A stretch of DNA of 16,939 nucleotides from Vicinamibacteria bacterium (GCA_025938035.1 JAICQE010000093.1:1-16939); one strand, 5' to 3'; shown: positions 4,729 through 13,066, counted from the stretch's first letter. A program made the numbers and translations. Notes: a model not told the origin generated them from the letters alone.

Positions 4729-7213
4729 CGTCGAGGCGGGCGTCCAGTGCCGGGTCCGGCGCTGGGCCGGCCGCGGCCGCGGCGGGGGTCTGACCTGGAC
4801 GCGACCAGCGGCGGGCGTTGATGATGATGACGGCAAGTCCGGCGCCGGCCAGGAGGTACGGGAACAGCCACGCCAGACGATTGAAGGGGGTGTCCTCCGG
4901 GATGTCTCGAACGTGCTGCCCGTACTCGCGGACGAACGTTGCCAGAATCGTGTCGTGGTCCTTGCCTTCGTCGACGAGCTTCCTGATGAGCGCCGTCTGC
5001 CCGCTGTGTCCGTGGCAGGCTGGCCGCATCTGGCAGTTGGCGAGCGTGGAGCGCACGCAGCCTGAATTCCCGCACATGCAGATGATTTCGCCTTCGAGCC
5101 GGCGCTGCAGGTCGCTCTTGCTGACGAGGCCACCCTCGCCGCTCGGCTGCGCGATCGGGCCGTCCTGCGCCTGAATGGCAGCCGGCAGCACCAGGCCGAT
5201 GAGCAGCAGCCACGTTCCCGCTGCGCGCGTGGCGTTGGCCGGCACGCGGCTGACCGCGAATGCGAACGCCGTCTCGGGCAGGAGCGCGATCAGCGTACCG
5301 ATGGCCAGCACGCCGAAGCCAAGCCACAACCAGTTGACGAGCGGCGTGACCGTGATCTCGAGCGTCGCCGACTGCTCGGCCACCGCGTAGGCCGGCATCA
5401 CGATATACAGGTCGCCGCCGAACGACCGGCGGATCGCAACCTCGGTCGTCGGTTCGTCCTCACGGCCGCGGAAGAACCACCTGGCCGGATACAGCTTGGC
5501 GATCTCGGCGCCGTCGCGAGTTGCGGTAATGTGTGCCGTCACCGCCTGCTTGCGGATGTCATCGGTAACCCGCAGCGCGTCGAGCCGCACGACGAATTCG
5601 CCGATCTTCACCTCCTGGCCGGGCTTCAGCAGCGCCGTTTCCTGCAGCTTGAAGCTCTCGCCCGCAAAACCAAGGAACATCAGCACTACGCCGACGTGCA
5701 CGAGATAGCCGCCGTAGCGGCGCTTGTTGCGGCCGACGAGTCCAATCAGCGCCGTGAAGAGATCGGTCCCGCTGGTCTGCTGGCGCACGCGAGCGCCGCG
5801 CCAGAACTCCTGGATGATGGTTCCCATCGAGAAGCCGCCAAACGCGAAGCAGAGACCGGCGCTCCAGATGCGAACGCCAAACGCAAACACAATCGCGCCG
5901 ACCGCGAGGCCGACGAGCACCGGGAACAGGAACTGATCCTTCAGGTTGACGAACGTGGACTTGCGCCAGGCGAGCAGCGGCCCGATACCGGTCAGCACCA
6001 GCATCGTGAGCCCGATCGGGATCATCCACTGGTTGAAGAACGTCGCGCCGACGGTGATGCGCCCCTTGGCGCCCCAGATCGCCTCGCTCAGCGTCGGGAA
6101 CATCGTGGCAAACAGCACGAAGAACGCCGAGAACAACAGGATCCAGTTGTTCAACATGAACGCGGCTTCACGCGATGCCCAGGAGTCGAGCTCGTTGCGC
6201 GCCCGCAGCAGCGGCAGACGGTAAATGACCGCGCCGAAACTCACGACCAGCGTCAGCACCATGAACCCGGTGAAGAGCTTCGCCAACTCCGGATCTTCGC
6301 CGAAGGCGTGAACCGACTGCACCACGCCGGACCGCGTCATGAACGTGCCGAAGATGGTCAGGAAGAACGTGAGGATCACCAGCGACACGTTCCACACGCG
6401 GAGCATGCCGCGCCGCTCCTGGACCATCACGGAGTGCAGGAACGCCGTCGCCGTGAACCACGGCAGCAGTCCCGCGTTCTCGACCGGATCCCACGCCCAG
6501 AACCCGCCCCATCCAAGCTCCTCGTAGGCCCAGAGCATGCCGAGGCACAGTCCGAGCGTGAGGAACAGCCACGCGATCATCGTCCAGCGGCGAACCGCGC
6601 GCAGCCACGAGTCGTCCAGATGCCCACTGAACAGCGCAGCCATGCCGAAGGCGAATGGAATCGTGCAGCCCACGAATCCGAGGTACATGGTCGGCGGGTG
6701 AATGACCATGTAGAAGTTCTGCAGCAGCGGGCTGAGCCCCCTGCCGTCGGTCTTCGTCTCGGTGATGTAGGTCTCGAACGGGTTGTTGTGGACGATCATC
6801 AGGAACAGGAAGAACACCTCCACGACGGAGATGACCGCCACGACGTACGGAATCAGTTCCCGATGCCGCTCCCGGTTCACGTAGACGGCGACGCAGCCGA
6901 AGATCGACAGCAGCGTCACCCAGAACATGATCGAGCCGTCCAGGCCGCCCCAGTAGGACGTCAGCTTGTAGGCGAGCGACTGCGCGGTGTTCGAGTACCG
7001 GTCAACGTATTTGATCGCGTAGTTGCCGGTGACGAAGGCGTGAACGATGACCGACGAGGCCGCGAGCATGATGGCCATCGTCAGGTAGAAGGCGCCGGTG
7101 CCGCTTTCGATCAGGCGCTGCGAGCGCCGGCGTGCGCCAGCTACCGAGATCGCGGCCGCGTACGCGGCCGAGAGGAACGCGGCCAGCAGGAGGTAGAACC
7201 CGAGGGATGCCAT
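4706..7213 (-). CDS. ccmF: CcmF-CcmH fusion: cytochrome c heme lyase
   Basis: The first ~640 of 835 residues are CcmF: many membrane helices, the WWD motif WGGFWAWDPVEN (235-246), and histidines at 172 (IHPPTMYLG), 260 and 302 (SVHAFG), where the heme-lyase family has conserved ligands. A later RRYGGYLVHVGVV segment carries a fourth. After a last CcmF helix there is a signal-like helix (TWLLLIGLVLPAAIQAQ). A CcmH-type periplasmic domain then follows from about residue 700 and ends in a membrane helix (FPYLLAGAGLAVIIINARRW) and an acidic tail. The CcmH cysteines are C712, C714, C719, C727 and C733, in CMCGNSGC...CQMRPAC rather than LRCxxCQ. The ATG directly abuts the ccmE stop. The fusion couples thiol handling of the CxxCH site to heme ligation in one chain. 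No frameshift or stop separates the domains. Confidence 0.93.
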   Translation of the reverse strand: MASLGFYLLLAAFLSAAYAAAISVAGARRRSQRLIESGTGAFYLTMAIMLAASSVIVHAFVTGNYAIKYVDRYSNTAQSLAYKLTSYWGGLDGSIMFWVTLLSIFGCVAVYVNRERHRELIPYVVAVISVVEVFFLFLMIVHNNPFETYITETKTDGRGLSPLLQNFYMVIHPPTMYLGFVGCTIPFAFGMAALFSGHLDDSWLRAVRRWTMIAWLFLTLGLCLGMLWAYEELGWGGFWAWDPVENAGLLPWFTATAFLHSVMVQERRGMLRVWNVSLVILTFFLTIFGTFMTRSGVVQSVHAFGEDPELAKLFTGFMVLTLVVSFGAVIYRLPLLRARNELDSWASREAAFMLNNWILLFSAFFVLFATMFPTLSEAIWGAKGRITVGATFFNQWMIPIGLTMLVLTGIGPLLAWRKSTFVNLKDQFLFPVLVGLAVGAIVFAFGVRIWSAGLCFAFGGFSMGTIIQEFWRGARVRQQTSGTDLFTALIGLVGRNKRRYGGYLVHVGVVLMFLGFAGESFKLQETALLKPGQEVKIGEFVVRLDALRVTDDIRKQAVTAHITATRDGAEIAKLYPARWFFRGREDEPTTEVAIRRSFGGDLYIVMPAYAVAEQSATLEITVTPLVNWLWLGFGVLAIGTLIALLPETAFAFAVSRVPANATRAAGTWLLLIGLVLPAAIQAQDGPIAQPSGEGGLVSKSDLQRRLEGEIICMCGNSGCVRSTLANCQMRPACHGHSGQTALIRKLVDEGKDHDTILATFVREYGQHVRDIPEDTPFNRLAWLFPYLLAGAGLAVIIINARRWSRPGQTPAAAAAGPAPDPALDARLDDELRDLD

Positions 7214-7636
7214 CTAGCTGGTCGGCGCAGCGGGCCCGGCAGGCGGCGCCTCCTCGTACTTCGACGGACACTTCGCGGTCATGTCGGTGGCCGTGAAGCC
7301 GTCGCCGTTCTCGTGGAACTGGCCGGTCAGCACGACCTCCGCGTCGTCCTTGAACGTGTCGGGTGCTACGCCCCGGTATGTGGCGCTGATGACCTTGCCG
7401 TTGCGCTGCAGATCGAACTTCCAGTTCAGCCGGTCGGCCGTGCCGCGAACCGAACCCGGCACGACATAGCCATGAACCTGCAGCGTCTTCCCGTGCCATT
7501 CCTGCGGCGCGGCAGCGACCTCATCCACGTACTTGTAGTACTGGAGATTGTCCTGAAGCGTAGTGAACAGCAGCGCACTGAAGGCGGCAATGAGAACGGC
7601 CGCGGTCAGACCGATCTTGATGGCTTTGTGACTCAT
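7214..7636 (-). CDS. ccmE: Cytochrome c maturation heme chaperone CcmE (CxxxY type)
   Basis: This 140-residue protein has an N-terminal membrane anchor (about 7-25) and an OB-fold periplasmic domain (VHGYVVPGSV, VVLTGQF). Near the C-terminus is TAKCPSKYEE. Cys123 and Tyr127 form CxxxY in place of the usual HxxxY that binds heme covalently through histidine. This variant is known from archaea and some bacteria and defines the System I* type. CcmE carries heme from CcmC to CcmF, the next gene with zero spacing. The gene begins 30 bases after the SDR stop. No strong Shine-Dalgarno is visible, and coupling or a weak site is possible. Confidence 0.95.
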   Translation of the reverse strand: MSHKAIKIGLTAAVLIAAFSALLFTTLQDNLQYYKYVDEVAAAPQEWHGKTLQVHGYVVPGSVRGTADRLNWKFDLQRNGKVISATYRGVAPDTFKDDAEVVLTGQFHENGDGFTATDMTAKCPSKYEEAPPAGPAAPTS

Positions 7637-7666
7637 AGGTAAGGACTTCGCGGAAAACGTACTGGT

Positions 7667-8725
7667 TCAGGATAACCCAAATCCGATCTCGCTGGGGTTG
7701 GCCGCCGGACGCCTCCGCCCCCGGTAAAAACGCCATGCTGTTCCGGCCAGCGCAACGGTTGCCGCTGCGATACCCGCGGCAGCCGCCGGTCGCAGCATCG
7801 CTTTCGTATAGACGCTCGAACCACGCGTATGGCCCATCCAGTTGCGGCCGCGTTCTCCCCCATCCGCAGCGACGGGGGTGTAGAGGTTGTCGCGGCGTCC
7901 CGGCGCCGCGGGAGTGTCGGTCTTCTGCGCCTCGAACGTCCACCGCTCCATGTATTTGTCTGCGAGCCGTGGCGCAAAGCGTGCGGCGCTGAGCTTGGCG
8001 CCGGATCCGCCGGCAATCAGTTCGCGCAGCGGGTGCTGTGCCGCGTGAAGGATGACGCCGGCAACGACTTCGGGCGCATACACCGGCGGTACCGGCTGCG
8101 GCTCCACGCCAAGGTACGTCCGTGCCTTTTCGAAGAACGGGGTGTCGATGCTGGCGGGCTTGACGAGGGTGACCGAGATCGGCGCGCCCTCGTCCTCGAG
8201 CTCCATGCGCAGCGTGTCCGTAAACGCCTTCAATGCGTGCTTGGCGCCGCAGTAAATCCCCTGCAGCGGAATCGCGCGGTCCGACAGCGCGCTGCCGACG
8301 TTGATGACCGCTCCCCCCCGGTGGCGCAGATGCCTGACGGCGGTTCGCGATCCGTACACCTGGCCCCAGAAGTTCACATCCATTTGCCGGCGCATGTCTT
8401 CGATGGGCAACTCGGTGACGCGGCCGTACATCGATACGGCGGCGTTGTTGACCCAGGTGTCGATGCGGCCGAACGCGCGCAGCGCGGCTTCGGCAATGGT
8501 GTCGACCTGGTGCGGGTCGGCGACATCGGCGGTCATGTGAATGGCGCGCCCGCCTTCGTGGCGGATCTCCTCCACGGCGCGCGTCAATTCGTCGCCGTTC
8601 CGCGCGGCGAGCACGACCGAGGCCCCGCGTTGCGCCGCCTGCTTCGCCGTGACCAGCCCGATACCGCTCGACGCACCGGTGATCACCATGACTTGCTCGT
8701 TAATCGGCAGCAGCTCGATTCTCAT
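7667..8725 (-). CDS. Short-chain dehydrogenase/reductase with C-terminal membrane tail
   Basis: This 352-residue classical SDR has the nucleotide-binding motif TGASSGIG (16-23), NNAA (93-96), catalytic Ser145 and YxxxK (Tyr158, Lys162). The Rossmann domain is followed by an extension (about 240-352) holding a linker and one hydrophobic segment (about 312-328, AAAAGIAAATVALAGTAW) next to a basic WRFYRGRRR. It is probably anchored to the inner face of the membrane, with the substrate unknown. The ATG overlaps the stop of the debranching-enzyme gene as ATGA (8725-8722). A role in cytochrome maturation is not implied, although it precedes ccmE by 30 bases and may be co-transcribed. Confidence 0.9.
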   Translation of the reverse strand: MRIELLPINEQVMVITGASSGIGLVTAKQAAQRGASVVLAARNGDELTRAVEEIRHEGGRAIHMTADVADPHQVDTIAEAALRAFGRIDTWVNNAAVSMYGRVTELPIEDMRRQMDVNFWGQVYGSRTAVRHLRHRGGAVINVGSALSDRAIPLQGIYCGAKHALKAFTDTLRMELEDEGAPISVTLVKPASIDTPFFEKARTYLGVEPQPVPPVYAPEVVAGVILHAAQHPLRELIAGGSGAKLSAARFAPRLADKYMERWTFEAQKTDTPAAPGRRDNLYTPVAADGGERGRNWMGHTRGSSVYTKAMLRPAAAAGIAAATVALAGTAWRFYRGRRRPAANPSEIGFGLS

Positions 8726-10950
8726 GCGATTGACTCCAGCAACCCTTTCGCTCGATCGAACACGTCAACCGCCCGCGACTCCGGCGGCGGCTGCCGCACG
8801 ACACGTATCGTTCCCTGCGTGTGGAGCACATCCCACTTCGATGCTCCGTGGGCGTCGCGCCAGAATCGCAGGCTCACCCTGGCGCGGCCGACACGCAGAT
8901 CACGCACGACGATCTCGGGCATCCACGTCGGCAGGATCGGATCGACGATCAACGTTCCCGCCGGCGCCAGCGGCACCAGCCCGAGCATCGACTGCACAGC
9001 AAGCGGAAACGCCGTGGCGTTCCACAACTGTGTCGGGTTCGCGCGCGGATACGCGCCAGGCGTCACGCGGTCGCCTCGTGCGTATCCCCCCACACACTCC
9101 GGGATTCGATCTTCCGGATAGAGCAGCGCCAGCTCGAAAAGTGCGCGCGTGAGATCCAGGGCGCGCGCGTTGAAGCCGAACCGTCGCAGCCCACAGATGA
9201 TAGTGCCTTGCTCGACGGCCCAGACAGTGCCGCGGTGGTAGCTCAGCGGGTTGTAAAACGCATGAGCCGCCGACAACGTTCGAATCCCCCACCCACTGAA
9301 CATATCCGGCGCGAACATGCGGCCGACGACCGCGGCGCGGCGCTCGCCGTCGATGATTCCGGTCGCGAGACAGTGGCCGACATTCGAGGTCACAGCCCGG
9401 ACCTGCCGCTTGTCCGGATCGAGGGCGACGGCGAAGAACTGTTCGTCGGGCATCCACCAGTCGCGGTTGAAGCGTTCTTTCAGCGCCGAGGCCGAGCTCA
9501 ACCATGCCGCGGCGTCTCCGTCCGCGTGCATCAGCGCCGACATCACCCCCATGAGCTCCTGCGCCACAAACCAGTATCCTTGGATCTCACACGTCGCAAT
9601 CGGCGCCGGTACCGGCGACCCGTCGTCATAAACGATCGCGTCGCCACTGTCTTTCCATCCCTGGTTCTTCGTGCCTTTCGACGATCGGGTGAGGTACTCC
9701 AGGTATCCGTCGCCATCGGCATCGCCGAGTTCTCGCGCCCAGTCGAGAATTCGCCGCGCGGTATCCCAGTGCCGTTCGACGCACGTTCGATCGCCGGTCC
9801 AGGCGTACAGATTGGCCAGCGCGATCACGTACATCAGCGGGCTGGCGAAATCGGCGTAGTACGCGGCGTTGGGGTTCAGGTTCAGCAGCGCCAACGGACC
9901 GGTGCGGACCTGATACGGAATCCGTCCCGGCTGCTCGTCGCGCCAGTCATCGAAGCGATTGCTCTGCATGCGCCCGAGACGCGTGAGCGCCGCGTCGAGC
10001 GCGTCTCCGCGATCAATCGAGGCAGCCTGCCATCCGGCCGTGACTGCATCACGGCCGAAGAACGCGGGATACGCCGGCATGCCCGCTTGAAGGACCAGCC
10101 ATTCGTCCGGTGCGCCGTCGAGCAGCGGAAACGATCCGAAGTCACGGATGTTTCGCTCCAGCACGCGGCCGAACTCCCGGTTCCCCGGCACATCGATCTT
10201 CGTGAAGCCGGACCGCCATTGGCGAAGACGGTGTTCGCGCTCGTCAATGAGACCGCCTACCAGCGCGGCGCCCCTTAGCGACGCGGTGACGCAGACGGTG
10301 AACGTCTTCGTCTCCTGCGGATCGAGCGCAACCGGGCTGGCGAGCCGGTTTCCGCTGTCGTCCACCTCCGCCCGCTCCCAGCCGTCGCCGCGTACCTCGG
10401 TTCTGTATGGGAGCTGCGGATGCTCGTATGCCAGAACGATTGTCCGGCTGCTGGCTGACGCCGTCACGCCTGCCGTCTGCTCGCGCCGTCGCGCGATGGC
10501 TTCCTGGATGTCGGCGAAATCGGCGTCAACCACGCATCGGACGTCGAACGTCAGTCGCGTCCGTGCGCGGTTGGTGATCGCCAGCGCGACGTCGAAGCCG
10601 TCGAGCGCGGCGATGAACGACATGCGGAGGTCGAGCGAGCGCTCCGGAAGGCCGTTGGCATCGATGCCCTCCTCGTCGCCTGCCTGACCGGTCCCGCCGC
10701 CGCCCGGCTGGGTAATCTCCGGATAGACGTAGTTGAAGTCCAGCCGCTCGGGCGCGGTTGCGGCAGCCTCCGACACCCACGGGCGCGCGCCGTTGATCTC
10801 GATGCGGAACGTGGACAGGACACGCGCTTCCCGGCAGTAGAAGCCGGAGAGCGGCTCGGTGGCGCCGCATGCGCCGTGCAGCGTGGTAATGAGGAGGGAC
10901 GACCCCTTCCACGCGCAAAGCGTGTCCGCGCGAACGAGCGCGACGGACAT
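8722..10950 (-). CDS. Amylo-alpha-1,6-glucosidase (glycogen debranching type)
   Basis: This 742-residue protein has two parts. Residues 1-250 form a beta-rich N-terminal domain of the bacterial glycogen-debranching type (GFYCREARVLSTFRIEING). Residues 260-665 are a six-hairpin (alpha/alpha) glycosidase domain with NQGWKDSGDAI (429-439), the strongly conserved active-site segment of amylo-alpha-1,6-glucosidases. It also has SNVGHCLATGI, FSGWGIRTLS (551-560) and RIPECVGGYARG (615-626). It would hydrolyse alpha-1,6 branch points or related alpha-glucosides in storage or compatible sugars, and the exact substrate is not determined here. There is no signal peptide, so it is cytoplasmic. AAGGG lies about 8 bases before the ATG. 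It is 11 bases from the DUF2231 gene upstream and overlaps the SDR downstream. Confidence 0.9.
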   Translation of the reverse strand: MSVALVRADTLCAWKGSSLLITTLHGACGATEPLSGFYCREARVLSTFRIEINGARPWVSEAAATAPERLDFNYVYPEITQPGGGGTGQAGDEEGIDANGLPERSLDLRMSFIAALDGFDVALAITNRARTRLTFDVRCVVDADFADIQEAIARRREQTAGVTASASSRTIVLAYEHPQLPYRTEVRGDGWERAEVDDSGNRLASPVALDPQETKTFTVCVTASLRGAALVGGLIDEREHRLRQWRSGFTKIDVPGNREFGRVLERNIRDFGSFPLLDGAPDEWLVLQAGMPAYPAFFGRDAVTAGWQAASIDRGDALDAALTRLGRMQSNRFDDWRDEQPGRIPYQVRTGPLALLNLNPNAAYYADFASPLMYVIALANLYAWTGDRTCVERHWDTARRILDWARELGDADGDGYLEYLTRSSKGTKNQGWKDSGDAIVYDDGSPVPAPIATCEIQGYWFVAQELMGVMSALMHADGDAAAWLSSASALKERFNRDWWMPDEQFFAVALDPDKRQVRAVTSNVGHCLATGIIDGERRAAVVGRMFAPDMFSGWGIRTLSAAHAFYNPLSYHRGTVWAVEQGTIICGLRRFGFNARALDLTRALFELALLYPEDRIPECVGGYARGDRVTPGAYPRANPTQLWNATAFPLAVQSMLGLVPLAPAGTLIVDPILPTWMPEIVVRDLRVGRARVSLRFWRDAHGASKWDVLHTQGTIRVVRQPPPESRAVDVFDRAKGLLESIA

Positions 10951-10961
10951 GTGTCAGCCCT

Positions 10962-11447
10962 TCAGCCGCGCACGTGGCGCGTGGTCAGCGAACTTGGCGC
11001 ATTGAGATGGGCGCCCTCGTCAACGCCGACCGCCAGCCGATCCACGAGCTCGCCGCCAAGCCAGCCGGTGACCATCGCCAGCCCCCCGCCGAGAAATGCC
11101 ATCACGAGCGCTGGCGTCTCCGGTGCCGCAGGATTGGCTGTGCGCATCAGCCAGCTGATTCCGTACAACGCGAGGACGAGGACATTACCGCCGCCATGGA
11201 CCGCGCCGATCCGCTTCGCCCGGGTGCGCCAGGGAATGGCCAGCCAGTCGACCAGCCCGAACGGCGCAGCGACGAGTCCGGAGATGACGCCTGCCGCAAT
11301 CATCCAGTAGGACAGCTCAGACCAGAATCCGTTTCCCGTGGCGAGCTGGACGACGTCGAAGAGCAGGGCTGTCGCCAGCAGCCCCAGTGGGAAGACGATC
11401 AGCATCTGGTGTATGGGGTGACCGAAGAGTTTTGCTCTGCTTTCCAT
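10962..11447 (-). CDS. DUF2231-family membrane protein
   Basis: This 161-residue protein has four predicted helices and begins MESRAKLFGHPIHQMLIVFP. The GHPIHxMLxxFP segment is the hallmark of the DUF2231 family. A second conserved-looking stretch is GLVDWLAIPWRTRAK with AVHGGGN. The ATG at 11447 is preceded by GGAGG four bases away, so it is preferred over an in-frame GTG five codons upstream. The histidines (10, 13 and in AVHGG) suggest heme or metal binding, as has been proposed for related membrane proteins, but this is inference. The gene follows maf after a repeat-bearing 123-bp gap and precedes the debranching enzyme by 11 bases, probably as the first gene of that unit. Confidence 0.88.
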   Translation of the reverse strand: MESRAKLFGHPIHQMLIVFPLGLLATALLFDVVQLATGNGFWSELSYWMIAAGVISGLVAAPFGLVDWLAIPWRTRAKRIGAVHGGGNVLVLALYGISWLMRTANPAAPETPALVMAFLGGGLAMVTGWLGGELVDRLAVGVDEGAHLNAPSSLTTRHVRG

Positions 11448-11521
11448 GAAGCCTCCGTTCACCCTCCGCTCGGGTGACTGAGCTGAACGGATGCAAACGG
11501 CATACTGGGCGGTCGTGATGG

Positions 11522-11569
11522 CCGGCTTCAGCCGGAGCGTGGTGCGTAGTGTCCGGGCTTTAGCCGGAC
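11522..11569. repeat. Pair of REP-like palindromes between maf and the DUF2231 gene
   Basis: Two adjacent palindromes are present: CCGGCT-TC-AGCCGG (11522-11535), and GTCCGG(G)CT-TT-AGCCGGAC (11551-11569) with one bulged base. The second begins one base after the end of the maf stop codon (reading leftward) and could cap or protect the 3' end of the maf mRNA. The preceding 12-mer GCGTAGTGTCCG (11544-11555) is repeated exactly at 12973-12984. The rest of the gap (11448-11520) shows nothing recognisable beyond the DUF2231 ribosome binding site. Confidence 0.75.
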
Positions 11570-11570
11570 C

Positions 11571-12155
11571 TTAGAACGTCAATAGTTTGGTGGTGAGCAT
11601 CTGATAGACGAGAGCGATCGGCAGCCCGACCACGTTCGAGTATGACCCTTCGACTCGCGTCACGAACCGGGACGCCAGTCCCTGCACCGCGTAGGCGCCG
11701 GCCTTGTCCATCGGCTCGCCGCTCGACACATACCATTCGATGTCCGCGTCGGAGAGCTCCGCAAACTCGACCGTGGTGGTGTCCATTCGCGTATCGACGA
11801 TCTCGCCCGGATGGAAGATGGAAACCGCGGTCAGCACCTCGTGAGTGCGGCCGCCAATCATCCGAAGCATCCGCTTCGCGTCGGCCTCGTCCATCGGTTT
11901 TGCGAGGATCTGTCCGTCGACGACAACCGCCGTGTCGGCCGCGAGCACCGTCTGGTTGCCGTCGCGTTCGTGAACGGCGCGCGCTTTTGCTTCTGCGAGG
12001 CGCGACACGTAGTCTCCCGGCGCTTCACCGGGACGTATGGCTTCGTCGATATCCGCCGGCCGCACGTCGAAGTCGATTCCTGCGGCGCGGAGCAATTCGG
12101 CGCGCCGGGGCGACGCCGACGCCAGAATGATTCGATCGAGTGGACGCGAGGTCAT
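11571..12155 (-). CDS. maf: Maf-family nucleoside triphosphate pyrophosphatase
   Basis: This 194-residue protein carries the full Maf signature set. It has [12 protein letters not shown] (11-22, nucleotide-binding loop), [10 protein letters not shown] (72-81, catalytic Asp74), [11 protein letters not shown] (101-111), [10 protein letters not shown] (150-159) and [10 protein letters not shown] (170-179). Maf enzymes hydrolyse non-canonical or excess NTPs (dTTP/UTP or modified bases) to NMP and pyrophosphate and are linked to septum control. The family length is about 190-200, which fits the ATG at 12155. Further upstream the reading frame becomes arginine-rich shadow sequence of the divergent gene. 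Start codons of the two divergent genes are only 24 bases apart, so their promoters must overlap or lie inside the opposite gene. Confidence 0.95.
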   Translation of the reverse strand: MTSRPLDRIILASASPRRAELLRAAGIDFDVRPADIDEAIRPGEAPGDYVSRLAEAKARAVHERDGNQTVLAADTAVVVDGQILAKPMDEADAKRMLRMIGGRTHEVLTAVSIFHPGEIVDTRMDTTTVEFAELSDADIEWYVSSGEPMDKAGAYAVQGLASRFVTRVEGSYSNVVGLPIALVYQMLTTKLLTF

Positions 12156-12179
12156 CGCGATGATTGTAGGATCGCAGGC

Positions 12180-12581
12180 GTGATCCCGGTTCAGACGATC
12201 GTTCCCGCCGCCCTCGCGGCGATTGTCCGCAAGGCACCGCTGACGAACGACAAGGTGGGCTTCGCCTGGCGCACAGCGGTGGGCGCCGCTGTCGCTGGCG
12301 CCACCGACGTGCTGCTCGACGGGACGACGCTCCGCGTCCACGCACGCGATCGCGCGTGGCAGCGCGAGATCGAACGCTCCGCGGCCACCATTCGAACCCG
12401 GCTCGAGGACCTCCTCGGGCCAGGTGTGGTGCGTTACCTCGACGTCACTGTTGCGGCGGCTGCGGAACCGCGGCCGCCGGCGGCGGCACCTCGACGCGCG
12501 ACGGGGCCTGCGGCTGCGGGGCCGGCTCCGAAAAAGCCGCCGTCGGCAGGTGGATCAGATAACGCGCGCCGGCGTCGGTGA
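12180..12581 (+). CDS. DciA-like (DUF721) protein
   Basis: This 133-residue protein has an N-terminal domain (about 20-88) that fits DUF721/DciA. It contains FAWRTAVG (28-35), a strand pair [22 protein letters not shown] (the W-x-x-E segment) and [16 protein letters not shown] (74-89). DciA loads or assists the replicative helicase in bacteria lacking DnaC, and shorter relatives have unknown roles. The likely start is the GTG at 12180, after a purine-rich TAGGA. The tail (89-133) is alanine/proline-rich and ends NARRRR. This tail lies entirely within the antisense overlap (12445-12581) with the secreted-protein gene. The domain match is by pattern, so confidence is moderate. Confidence 0.75.
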   Translation: MIPVQTIVPAALAAIVRKAPLTNDKVGFAWRTAVGAAVAGATDVLLDGTTLRVHARDRAWQREIERSAATIRTRLEDLLGPGVVRYLDVTVAAAAEPRPPAAAPRRATGPAAAGPAPKKPPSAGGSDNARRRR

Positions 12582-12954
12582 TCGAGATGCGCAGGAACTC
12601 GCCACCGCGCAGCTTCTGAACGGTCGCCTTACCCATCCGGCCTGTTGTTCCCGATGTGCCGACCGGACGTTCACCGACCCCGAACACTTCGGCAACTTCC
12701 CTCGCCATCATCTTCCCGTTCTGATGCAGCTCGACGACGCGCTGCGCGTTCGAGGGCGCGCCTGTGAGGTTCGGGCGCTCGTCGAGCAGCCAGACCTCAT
12801 ACGTGCCCGGCGCGAGCGCCTTGCCATCGGCCTTGACGGGTTCGGTAAGTGTCACCGTGGCGATCGCATGAGACTTCCCCGCCGTCTCGTGGTGCGCGGC
12901 AACCGGCGCCGCCAGAACGGCTCCGGCGAGCACGCTCAGCAGTATTCGACTCAT
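12445..12954 (-). CDS. Small secreted protein with proline-rich tail
   Basis: This 169-residue protein has a clear signal peptide ([20 protein letters not shown], cleavage near residue 20). A histidine-containing segment and a beta-rich domain follow ([58 protein letters not shown]). The C-terminus is Pro/Ala/Gln-rich (145-169). AGGAG sits about 8 bases before the ATG. I recognise no family with confidence. The pattern resembles small periplasmic acidobacterial proteins of unknown function. Its last 45 codons overlap the DciA-like gene tail-to-tail. The overlap includes the end of the folded part, so it is probably a genuine shared segment, not a misread end. Confidence 0.8.
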   Translation of the reverse strand: MSRILLSVLAGAVLAAPVAAHHETAGKSHAIATVTLTEPVKADGKALAPGTYEVWLLDERPNLTGAPSNAQRVVELHQNGKMMAREVAEVFGVGERPVGTSGTTGRMGKATVQKLRGGEFLRISITDAGARYLIHLPTAAFSEPAPQPQAPSRVEVPPPAAAVPQPPQQ

Positions 12955-12972
12955 ACCCTGCGCTCCTGTCTG

Positions 12973-13030
12973 GCGTAGTGTCCGCCTTCCCTGGCCGCCG
13001 GAGCCGCTACGCGAAGGCGGCAGGCGGACC
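12973..13030. repeat. REP-like element in front of the secreted-protein gene
   Basis: This element starts with GCGTAGTGTCCG (12973-12984), identical to 11544-11555. It contains CCGCCTT (12982-12988) pairing with AAGGCGG (13014-13020), and GGCGGACC (13023-13030) as a second partner for the GTCCGCC arm. It occupies most of the 112-base gap between the secreted-protein gene and the 95-residue membrane-protein gene. The leader transcript of the secreted-protein gene would contain this hairpin if transcription starts upstream of it. Confidence 0.65.
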
Positions 13031-13066
13031 CGACCGAGGATGACCGACGCAAGGCTCATGCCCCGG

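Noticed and set aside
4729..5133. N-terminal extension of the zinc-ribbon protein
   Set aside because: It is a serine/arginine-rich out-of-frame reading of the CcmH domain. The ATG at 4728 starts directly before the first membrane helix.
5531..7642. Open frame of about 700 codons on the plus strand opposite ccmE/ccmF
   Set aside because: It is rich in Arg, His, Gln and Glu with no domain, and it is antisense to well-conserved CcmE and CcmF. It is a GC-skew shadow frame.
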